Source of the DNA: Streptomyces canus | Lineage (GTDB): Bacteria; Actinomycetota; Actinomycetes; Streptomycetales; Streptomycetaceae | DNA: 64,000 nucleotides | Direction: 5' to 3' | Assembly (NCBI RefSeq): GCF_001514145.1 | Contig: NZ_KQ948682.1 | Location: 1 to 64,000, forward strand | In this document: positions 1-6,976 of the stretch, piece after piece | Layout: every line of letters begins with the position of its first letter | How positions within the stretch are numbered: the stretch's first letter is position 1 | Made by a program: the position numbers and the translations under genes | The notes under the pieces: generated by a model | Database searches by the model: none | The model's input: only the letters and a program-made list of their open reading frames with translations | What the model was told of the DNA's origin: nothing

Positions 1-310
1 GGCGGTTCCGACTCTATCAGATCCTTTCGGGCCTGATTCCCAGTCAGCGGGGCTTGTCTTCCCGGCCGTTGGGCCGTTCCGACGTCTCAAACCTTAGCGG
101 ACTCTCGCTGCGGTCCCAAATCGAGGGCCGCACCCCAATCGAATTGAATTCGGGCACACCGAATTCATCCCGACTGGGAGATCGTTCTGATGATTTGAGT
201 GGCCGCTTGCGCGGCGGAGGCGCTACTACAGAACCGTTACGGCTCCGTGGCAACCCGAAGAACTCTACGGATCCGACATGTGGCTGTCAAGCACCCTCTG
301 TCAAGATCTT
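1..310 (-). promoter_or_regulatory. rRNA operon promoter and leader region (operon lies left of window)
   Basis: Read on the minus strand this stretch matches my memory of Streptomyces 16S rRNA leaders, ending in the characteristic GATAGAGTCGGAACCGCC near position 1. Tandem sigma-70-type promoters are visible: TTGACA (285-290) with 17-bp spacing to TAGAGT (262-267), and TTGGGA (114-119) with 17-bp spacing to TAAGGT (91-96). A second TTGACA lies at 299-304, and a weaker TTGCCA/TGTAGT pair lies between the two main promoters. Streptomyces rrn operons usually have several tandem promoters. The 16S gene itself is outside the window, so the assignment rests on leader similarity. Confidence 0.8.
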
Positions 311-859
311 TTAGTCGAGGTCGCTGAGCCGCCCACCGGCGTCCGGCTGTGCGTGCTCCACCCTACGCAGAAGCCGGGTGAGGACATCCCCGAGGGTGTT
401 GCGCTCCTCGGCGGACAGATCCTGGAGCAGGTCCTCCTCGAAGACGGTGGCGAGTCGCATCGCCTCCAGCCACTTCTCGCGGCCTTCGGCGGTCAGCTCC
501 ACGATCACGCGGACGCGATTGGCCTCGTCCCGCTCCCGGGTCACCAGTCCCTCGGCAAGCATGCGGTCGATGCGGTGGGTCATCGCGGCCGGCGTGAGAC
601 CGAGGCGCTTCGCGAGATCGCTGGGACCCATCCGATAGGGGGCGCCGGAGAGCACGAGCGCCTTGAGGACCTCCCACTCGGCGTTGCTGATGCCGAGATC
701 TGCGGTCTGACGGCCGTAAGCGACGTTCATACGGCGGTTCAGACGGGAGAGCGCCGAGACGATCTGCTCGACCTGGGGGTCGAGGTCCTGGAACTCGCGC
801 TGGTAGGCGGCGATCTGCTCTTCGAGCGTCGGCTCGGGGACGCCAGGAGTCTCGGCCAT
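311..859 (-). CDS. MarR family transcriptional regulator
   Basis: A 182-residue protein with a MarR-type winged helix-turn-helix at about residues 75-130: GPSDLAKRLGLTPAAMTHRIDRM is the recognition region and NRVRVIVELTAEG the wing. Length is slightly above the usual 140-170 because of an N-terminal acidic extension. It is divergent from an MFS exporter across a short intergenic region with TTCGAA-type repeats, so local repressor of that exporter is the natural inference. The ATG at 859 has no strong ribosome-binding site at normal distance; AAAGGAGGTG ends 17 bases upstream. The stop sits at the edge of the rRNA promoter region. Confidence 0.85.
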   Translation of the reverse strand: MAETPGVPEPTLEEQIAAYQREFQDLDPQVEQIVSALSRLNRRMNVAYGRQTADLGISNAEWEVLKALVLSGAPYRMGPSDLAKRLGLTPAAMTHRIDRMLAEGLVTRERDEANRVRVIVELTAEGREKWLEAMRLATVFEEDLLQDLSAEERNTLGDVLTRLLRRVEHAQPDAGGRLSDLD

Positions 860-882
860 GGCCGCAGTATGGCACGCACCTC

Positions 883-946
883 CTTTGCCTTGAAGTCCTT
901 CACTATGTACTCTTTAGCTTCGAACTTTAGCTTTGAAGTCTTCACT
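883..946. promoter_or_regulatory. Repeated operator-like sequences between MarR gene and exporter
   Basis: Three related copies occur: CTTTGCCTTGAAGTCCTTCACT (883-904, shown in part), CTTTAGCTTCGAA (912-924) and CTTTAGCTTTGAAGTC (925-940). The 912-937 segment is close to palindromic around TTCGAA. The AT-rich repeats sit in the divergent promoter region and are the likely binding sites of the adjacent MarR protein. This is inference from position and symmetry. Confidence 0.55.
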
Positions 947-969
947 CCTAACTAGTGAGAGAGGTGAAC

Positions 970-2250
970 GTGACCAGGGAGATGGGCGCAGCGATGCGCC
1001 GGATCCACGTGGGCAACGCACTCAGCGCGTTCGGGCTCGGTTTCACCGTCCCCTACCTGTACGTCTATGTGGCGCAGGTGCGTGGTCTGGGAGCCATGAC
1101 GGCGGGGCTCGTCCTCGCCGTCTTCGCCGTGGCGGCACTGATGGTGCTGCCGTTCGCCGGGCGGGCCATCGTCCGGCGAGGCCCGCTGCCGGTACTGCTC
1201 GTCGCCCTGATCACGGCCGCGCTCGGGGCACTGAGCCTCGGCCTCGCGGGCCATGCCGAGACCGTGCTGCTGTCGGCGGCCGCGCTGGGGGCCGGTCAGG
1301 CAGTCATGCAGCCGGCACTGGCGACGATGATCGTGGACTGCTCCACCTCTGAGACGCGGTCCCGGGCCTTCGCGACGCAGTTCTTCCTGCAGAACCTCGG
1401 ACTCGGCGTCGGGGGTCTCATCGGCGGGCATCTCGTCGACACGTCGAGCGCCGCGTCCTTCACCGTGCTGTTCTCGATCGAGGCGGCGGTGTTCCTGCTG
1501 CTGGTGGTCGTGATGGCGACTCTGCGGCTGCCGCACGCGCCCCGCATCGAGGGCGCGCCGCCCCAGTCCGCCAAGGGCAGCTGGAAGCAGCTGCTCGGCA
1601 ACCGCGCCATGGTGCAGCTGTGCGTGTTGGGCTTCGTTTTGTTCTTCGCCTGTTACGGACAGTTCGAGTCCGGGCTGAGCGCCTTCGGCGTGGAGGCCGC
1701 CGGCATCTCCCCCTCCGCGATGGGGACGGCTCTGGCCGCCAACACCGCGATGATCGTGGTGGCGCAGTTCGCCGTGCTGAAGTTCGTGGAGCGGCGGAGG
1801 CGGTCACGGGTGATCGCCGCGGTCGGGATCATCTGGTCCGTGGCGTGGATCGTGGCGGGCTACGCGGGCCTCGGGCACGGCAGCCAGGAGATGGCCACGG
1901 CCGCCTTCGTCTCGACGTACGCCTTGTTCGGACTGGGCGAGGCGATGCTGTCGCCGACGGTGGCCCCGCTGGTCGCCGATCTGGCGCCGGAGGGAATGGC
2001 GGGCCAGTACAACTCCGCCTTCGCCCTGGTGAAGCAGCTCGCCCTGGCGGTGGGCCCGGCGGTCGGCGGCCCTATGGGTGCCTCCCTGCATACGCCGTAC
2101 ATCGTGACGTTCCTGCTGTTCTCGCTGGGGATCACCTACCTGGCCGTCCGACTGGGCAGGCAGCTGACCCCCGTACAGAACCAGCCGTCACTGCGGAAGA
2201 GCCGAGTGGTGGCCCAGGGTGGAGCGACATCGGAGTCCGTGGCCGCCTAG
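970..2250 (+). CDS. MFS transporter (drug-efflux type)
   Basis: About 426 residues with twelve predicted hydrophobic segments; two six-helix halves flank a cytoplasmic loop near residues 195-215 (RIEGAPPQSAKGSWKQ). The Major Facilitator signature region RRGPLPVLL follows helix 2. Such proteins export small molecules by proton antiport from the plasma membrane. The GTG at 970 is preferred because AGAGAGGTGA lies just upstream; GTG at 955 and ATG at 982 are alternatives. It is divergently paired with the MarR gene, which suggests an inducible efflux pair. The substrate cannot be read from sequence. It converges on the phosphatase gene at 2305. Confidence 0.85.
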   Translation: MTREMGAAMRRIHVGNALSAFGLGFTVPYLYVYVAQVRGLGAMTAGLVLAVFAVAALMVLPFAGRAIVRRGPLPVLLVALITAALGALSLGLAGHAETVLLSAAALGAGQAVMQPALATMIVDCSTSETRSRAFATQFFLQNLGLGVGGLIGGHLVDTSSAASFTVLFSIEAAVFLLLVVVMATLRLPHAPRIEGAPPQSAKGSWKQLLGNRAMVQLCVLGFVLFFACYGQFESGLSAFGVEAAGISPSAMGTALAANTAMIVVAQFAVLKFVERRRRSRVIAAVGIIWSVAWIVAGYAGLGHGSQEMATAAFVSTYALFGLGEAMLSPTVAPLVADLAPEGMAGQYNSAFALVKQLALAVGPAVGGPMGASLHTPYIVTFLLFSLGITYLAVRLGRQLTPVQNQPSLRKSRVVAQGGATSESVAA

Positions 2251-2304
2251 CTGCAACCCCCTAGGGGCGCGGGGACAACCCGCGCCCGGCAGCGATCCGC
2301 ACCC

Positions 2305-3960
2305 CTACGGCGCTACCCCCTTCGGCAACACGAACTCGCACCAGACCGCCTTCCCGCCCCCCGGTGTCCTCCGAGACCCCCAGTTCGACGCGATGGTCGC
2401 CACGATGGCGATCCCCCGACCGGACTCGTCACCGGGTTCGGCCCGTCGACGCCGGGGCAGATGGTCGTCCCCGTCCGTCACTTCGACGATCAGGCGCCGG
2501 TCGGTACGGCGGAGTCGCAACCGCATGGGCGGGGTCCCGTGCTGCAGGGAGTTGGCCACCAGCTCGCTCACGGCCAGCACGCCCAGATCATGCAGCTCCA
2601 CCGGGAACCGCCAGCTCGTCAGCACGCCGGAGGCGAACGCACGCGCGCGTGGAGCCGCCTCGACCCCGCCCAGCAGTTCCAACGCGGCGTTGCGGAAGAG
2701 ATCGCCGTCGGGGCCCGTGTGGGCCGGGTGCTGGAGGACCATGACGGCCACGTCGTCGTCGTGTTCCGCGGTGACGCCGGCCGAGCGGACCAGACGGTCG
2801 CAGATCACCTGGGGGGTGCCGGTCGCGCCGGCCAGGGCGCGCTCCAGCGCGGCGATGCCCTCGTCCAGATCCTCGTCGCGGCGTTCGACGAGGCCATCCG
2901 TGTAGAGCACCGCCGTGGAACCGGGGCCGAGCGGGATGGAGCCCGAGGCGTGCATCCAGCCGCCGGTGCCCAGCGGCGGGCCGGTGGGTTCGTCGGCGCG
3001 CAGGACGACGCCGCTCTCGTCGCGGACCAGGATGGGCAGGTGACCGGCCGAGGCGTAGACCAGCTTGCCCTCGTTCGGGTCGTGGATGGCGTACGCGCAC
3101 GTGGCGATCTGGTTGGCGTCGATCTCCATGGCGAGGCCGTCCAGGAGCTGGAGGATCTCGTGCGGGGGCAGGTCCAGGCGGGCGTACGCCCTGACGGCCG
3201 TGCGGAGCTGGCCCATGACCGCCGCCGCGCGGACCCCTCGGCCCATGACGTCGCCGATGACCAGGGCCGTGCGGCCGCCGCCGAGCGTGATGACGTCGTA
3301 CCAGTCGCCGCCGACCGCGGCCTCCGTGCCGCCGGGCAGGTAGGTGGCGGCGATGCGCAGGTCGTCCGGTTCCTCGAGCTCCTGGGGGAGCAGGCTGCGC
3401 TGGAGAGTCACGGCGGTCTCGCGCTGGCGGCGTTCGCTGGCCCGGAGGCGCTCGGCGGCCTCGGCGTGGTCGGTGACGTCGGTCGCGAATACGAGGACAC
3501 CGCTGCCACCGCCACCGCCCCCGTGTCCTTCCGTCACCGGGGTGCAGGTGAAGGTGTAGGAGCGGCCGTCCGGGGCCTTGCGGGACTTGACGGTGCGGGG
3601 CTTGCCGCTGCGCAGGACCTGGTCGAGGAGCGGGAGGAGGCCGATCTCGTCGAGCTCCGGGAGGGCTCGGCGGGCCGGTTCGCCGGTGGGGCGCAGGCCG
3701 AAGGCGACCACATAGGCGTCGTTGACGTAGGCGAGGCGGTGGTCGGGGCCGTGGACGAGGGCGACGAGGGCGGGGACGCGGTCGAGGACCGCGCGTACGG
3801 GGAGTTCGTCGACGGCGGGGACGGGCACGGTCAGTTGTTCGGCGCGGGCCGCGGGGACGGCGCCCTCGCTCAGGCGGTCCTCGGTGACCACATCGGCGGT
3901 CCGCGCTGCGGCGCGGCGCTGCGTTCCGGGGAGGCGGGCGCTCCAGCGCGTGAAGTTCAC
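2305..3960 (-). CDS. PAS / SpoIIE-type PP2C phosphatase / HATPase multidomain protein
   Basis: A 551-residue protein starting VNFTRWSARLPG. Domains in order: a PAS domain at about 60-170 (LVHGPDHRLAYVNDAYVVAFG), a PP2C/SpoIIE serine phosphatase at about 200-395 with metal-binding GGDWYDV and VIGDVMGRG plus LYTDGLVE, and a C-terminal anti-sigma-type HATPase with SELVANSLQHG and a degraded G-box. Such proteins can act on both sides of an anti-anti-sigma partner switch, but no STAS-domain gene lies nearby. I chose GTG 3960 because the in-frame extension to 4230 is low complexity and would overlap the upstream gene. Membrane segments are absent, so it is probably cytoplasmic. Confidence 0.85.
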   Translation of the reverse strand: MNFTRWSARLPGTQRRAAARTADVVTEDRLSEGAVPAARAEQLTVPVPAVDELPVRAVLDRVPALVALVHGPDHRLAYVNDAYVVAFGLRPTGEPARRALPELDEIGLLPLLDQVLRSGKPRTVKSRKAPDGRSYTFTCTPVTEGHGGGGGGSGVLVFATDVTDHAEAAERLRASERRQRETAVTLQRSLLPQELEEPDDLRIAATYLPGGTEAAVGGDWYDVITLGGGRTALVIGDVMGRGVRAAAVMGQLRTAVRAYARLDLPPHEILQLLDGLAMEIDANQIATCAYAIHDPNEGKLVYASAGHLPILVRDESGVVLRADEPTGPPLGTGGWMHASGSIPLGPGSTAVLYTDGLVERRDEDLDEGIAALERALAGATGTPQVICDRLVRSAGVTAEHDDDVAVMVLQHPAHTGPDGDLFRNAALELLGGVEAAPRARAFASGVLTSWRFPVELHDLGVLAVSELVANSLQHGTPPMRLRLRRTDRRLIVEVTDGDDHLPRRRRAEPGDESGRGIAIVATIASNWGSRRTPGGGKAVWCEFVLPKGVAP

Positions 3961-4180
3961 GAATCCTTGCCTCGTGTCGTCGTCTTCGGCGTCTTCGGGC
4001 CTGCTCCGGGCCCGGCCGGTGGGCTGGGGACGGCAGCCCGGGGGTGCAGCACGGTGGGAAAACCTCTTGGTTCGAGGGACGGGCGGCTGCCCGCCCGAAG
4101 TCGGGCACCAGTCTGGCAGGGTGACCGACCGGGCGACATTCGTCAGACGCCGGGGCGGTCCGTGGAGTTCCTCGGTCCGG

Positions 4181-5593
4181 TCAGGACGACCCCTTCGGGT
4201 CGTTCGTCGGGTCGTGAGGATGCTTTCCACCGGCCGCGAGTTCGAACTCCGCTCGGGGATGTTCGAGTGAACCGAGGGAGACGATCTCCCTCTTGAAGAG
4301 CCCCGACAGGGTCCATTCGGCCAGGACGCGGGCCTTGCGGTTGAAGGTCGGGACCCTGCTGAGGTGGTAGACGCGGTGCATGAACCAGGCAGGGTAGCCC
4401 TTCAGCTTGCGTCCGTAGACGTACGCGACACCTTTGTGGAGTCCCAGGGAGGCCACCGAGCCGACGTACTTGTGGGAGTACGTGTCCAGGGGCTCGCCCC
4501 GCAGCGCGTGCGCGATGTTGTCGCCGAGGACCCTGGCCTGGCGGACGGCGTGCTGGGCGTTGGGGGCCGTCTCCTTGCCGGGCTCCTCGGCGGTGACGTC
4601 GGGGACGGCGGCCGCGTCGCCGGCCGCCCACGCGTGCGTGGTGCCCTCGACGGTGAGCTGGGGGGTGCACTTCAGCCGCCCGCGCTCATTGAGGGGAAGG
4701 TCGGTGGCGGCCAGGAGCGGGCTGGGTTTGACGCCGGCCGTCCACACGACCGTACGCGTGGGAAAGCGGTTGCCGTCGCTGAGGACGGCCACGCGGTCCA
4801 CGCAGGACTCGAGTCGGGTGTTCAGGCGTGCGTCGATGTTGCGGCGGCGCAGTTCGCTGACCGTGTAGCGGCCCATCTCCTCGCCGACCTCGGGAAGGAT
4901 GCGGTCGGAGGCCTCGACGAGGATCCACTTCATGTCCTCGGGACGGACGTTGTGGTAGTAGCGCGCGGTGTAGCGGGCCATGTCCTCCAGCTCGCCGAGC
5001 GCCTCCACGCCCGCGTAGCCGCCGCCGACGAACACGAAGGTGAGAGCCGCGTCGCGGATCGCGGGGTCGCGGGTGGAGGAGGCGATGTCCATCTGCTCGA
5101 TGACGTGGTTGCGCAGGCCGATGGCCTCCTCGACCGTTTTGAACCCGATGCCGTGGTCGGCGAGTCCGGGAATCGGCAGCGTGCGCGCGATCGAACCCGG
5201 GGCGAGGACGAGTTCGTCGTACGACAGCTGCTCGCCGCCCGTCCGCTCCTCCTCGGTGGCGAGGGTGGTGACGGAGGCGGTGCGCTTGGCGTGGTCGATC
5301 GCGGTGGCCTCGCCGACGACGACACGGCAGCGGTCGAGGACGCGGCGCAGTGGTACGACGACATGACGCGGGGAGATGTTTCCAGCGGCCGCTTCGGGCA
5401 GGAACGGCTGGTAGGTCATGTACGGGTTGGGCGTGACGATCATGATCTCGACTTCGCCCCGGTCGAGTTCCCGTTTCAGCCTGCGCTGCAGACGCAGAGC
5501 CGTGTACATCCCGACGTAGCCGCCGCCGACAACCAGAATGCGCGCACGTTCCTTCACCATCCCATGACGCACCCGTCGCTTGAGTTTGTCCAC
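4181..5593 (-). CDS. Type II NADH dehydrogenase / NAD(P)/FAD-dependent oxidoreductase
   Basis: A 470-residue flavoprotein with an N-terminal FAD-binding dinucleotide fold (ILVVGGGYVGMYTALRL, about 19-35), a second nucleotide-binding fold (FVFVGGGYAGVEALGEL, about 187-203) and WAAGDAAAVPD for FAD near residue 340. These are features of single-subunit NDH-2, which passes electrons from NADH to quinone at the inner face of the membrane without proton pumping. The C-terminal region (YVYGRKLKGYPAWFMHR) resembles the membrane-association part of the family. GTG 5593 has GAGG four bases upstream; ATG 5560 is an alternative. It is divergent from atrA. Confidence 0.85.
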   Translation of the reverse strand: MDKLKRRVRHGMVKERARILVVGGGYVGMYTALRLQRRLKRELDRGEVEIMIVTPNPYMTYQPFLPEAAAGNISPRHVVVPLRRVLDRCRVVVGEATAIDHAKRTASVTTLATEEERTGGEQLSYDELVLAPGSIARTLPIPGLADHGIGFKTVEEAIGLRNHVIEQMDIASSTRDPAIRDAALTFVFVGGGYAGVEALGELEDMARYTARYYHNVRPEDMKWILVEASDRILPEVGEEMGRYTVSELRRRNIDARLNTRLESCVDRVAVLSDGNRFPTRTVVWTAGVKPSPLLAATDLPLNERGRLKCTPQLTVEGTTHAWAAGDAAAVPDVTAEEPGKETAPNAQHAVRQARVLGDNIAHALRGEPLDTYSHKYVGSVASLGLHKGVAYVYGRKLKGYPAWFMHRVYHLSRVPTFNRKARVLAEWTLSGLFKREIVSLGSLEHPRAEFELAAGGKHPHDPTNDPKGSS

Positions 5594-5934
5594 AGCCTCG
5601 ACAAATTGTGTGACCGGAGTTCATCGGCGCGCCGGGTTGGCCGGATCTCCGGAGTGCGTGGAAGGTGCGCAGGTCAAGGGGTGTGCGCCGGGCGGGCGGA
5701 GGGGGTGCAATCGGGGCGTTTGCCACCCGTACTCCGATCGGGGGGCGCTCCGTGCGGAACCTGCCCCTTCTGAATTGACCCCCACTCAACTATGTTCGTG
5801 TGTCGACGGGGTGTAGGGGGATGCGCTCCGGGTCCGCGACGGGCGGACTCGCGAAACGGGCTTGTTCCGCACGCTCCGGCTTTCGATGGCGGGGAGAGTC
5901 TCCGGGGGGAGACGTCATTACCGGGGGATTATTT
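5594..5934. other. Divergent intergenic region between NDH-2 and atrA genes
   Basis: No coding sequence is seen here. It holds the promoters for both flanking genes. Visible elements are a small hairpin GTCTCC-GGGG-GGAGAC at 5898-5913 and the strong Shine-Dalgarno GGGGGA at 5923-5928 before the atrA ATG. A TTGACC occurs at 5776-5781 but no convincing -10 sits 17 bases from it. Confidence 0.5.
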
Positions 5935-6717
5935 ATGCACATTCAGGACTCTCATTGGTCTACCGCGTCCGCCATCGCACCCGGTGGCGGGGCGATGGGC
6001 GGCGCGATGGGTTCGGCGATGAGCGCGGCGGGCAACGGACGTGACGGATCGCGTTCGGCCCCGCTGCGCGTGGACGCACAGCGCAACCTGGAACACGTAC
6101 TGCGCGCGGCGCGCGAGGTCTTCGGTGAGCTGGGCTACGGCGCGCCGATGGAGGACGTGGCGCGGCGCGCCCGGGTCGGTGTCGGCACGGTGTACCGGCG
6201 CTTCCCGAGCAAGGACGTCCTGGTCCGGCGCATAGCCGAGGAGGAGACCTCCCGGCTGACCGACCAGGCGCGCGCGGCGCTCGGCCAGGAGGACGAGCCG
6301 TGGTCGGCGCTGTCACGTTTCCTGCGCACGTCGGTCGCGTCCGGTGCCGGGCGACTGCTGCCGCCGCAGGTGCTGCGGGTCGGGGTCGCCGACGAGGGCA
6401 CCGACGGCTACGACGGGACGCGGGTGCCGCAGCAGCGGACGACGCCGGGCTCCGGCGAGCTGCGGCTGGTGCCGGAGGAGGCCCCGATGGTCTCCCCCGA
6501 CGACGACGCCGGGGCGGCGGCGCTGCTGGAGGTCGTGGGCCGGCTCGTGGACCGCGCGCGTGCGGCCGGTGAGCTGCGGACCGACGTGTCGGTGTCGGAC
6601 GTCCTGCTGGTGATCGCGACCGCGGCGCCCTCGCTCCCGGACGCGGCGCAGCAGGCGGCCGCCTCGGCGCGGCTGCTGGACATCCTGCTGGAGGGGTTGC
6701 GGTCCCGGCCGGTGTGA
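5935..6717 (+). CDS. atrA: TetR family regulator, AtrA type
   Basis: A 260-residue protein beginning MHIQDSHWS, with a Gly/Ala/Met-rich N-terminus and a TetR DNA-binding domain at about 48-100 (EDVARRARVGVGTVYRRFPSKDVL). AtrA in S. coelicolor (SCO4118) and S. griseus activates pathway-specific antibiotic regulators such as actII-ORF4 and links N-acetylglucosamine/development to secondary metabolism. Assignment here rests on the start sequence as I remember it and on context: divergent NDH-2 upstream and an extended ECF sigma factor downstream. ATG 5935 is chosen for its GGGGGA at 5923-5928; the longer in-frame start at 5800 has poor coding character. Confidence 0.75.
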   Translation: MHIQDSHWSTASAIAPGGGAMGGAMGSAMSAAGNGRDGSRSAPLRVDAQRNLEHVLRAAREVFGELGYGAPMEDVARRARVGVGTVYRRFPSKDVLVRRIAEEETSRLTDQARAALGQEDEPWSALSRFLRTSVASGAGRLLPPQVLRVGVADEGTDGYDGTRVPQQRTTPGSGELRLVPEEAPMVSPDDDAGAAALLEVVGRLVDRARAAGELRTDVSVSDVLLVIATAAPSLPDAAQQAAASARLLDILLEGLRSRPV

Positions 6718-6734
6718 CTCGAAAGGGTGACAAC

Positions 6735-6763
6735 GGGGTGCGGTCGTTTGACGTCCGCACCCC
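6735..6763 (+). terminator. Hairpin terminator downstream of atrA
   Basis: GGGGTGCGG (6735-6743) and CCGCACCCC (6755-6763) form a perfect 9-bp stem with an 11-base loop, 18 bases after the atrA stop. No U-tract follows, which is common in Streptomyces terminators. Confidence 0.5.
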
Positions 6764-6976
6764 GGAACATTCCTGCGCTTTCCGGGCGGGCGAACCAACT
6801 CCTGCACCAGCCGCGGCAGTTGAGTCTTCCCCGGACGGGTGATCCTCAGTGCTGCCGTGCCGGAAGTCCCCACGGATGAGTGGATGCTCCATACGGCAGA
6901 GCACTGACCAAAAGCCAATATGGCACTCTGACCCGGTGTTCGGGACTGGTTGGGCCGGCGGCGGGGGCATTCCGCG

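Noticed and set aside
2461..4296. Long plus-strand frame of 611 codons
   Set aside because: It is antisense to the PAS/SpoIIE phosphatase, gives a low-information Gly/Val/Asp/Arg-rich product, and arises from GC-rich third positions.
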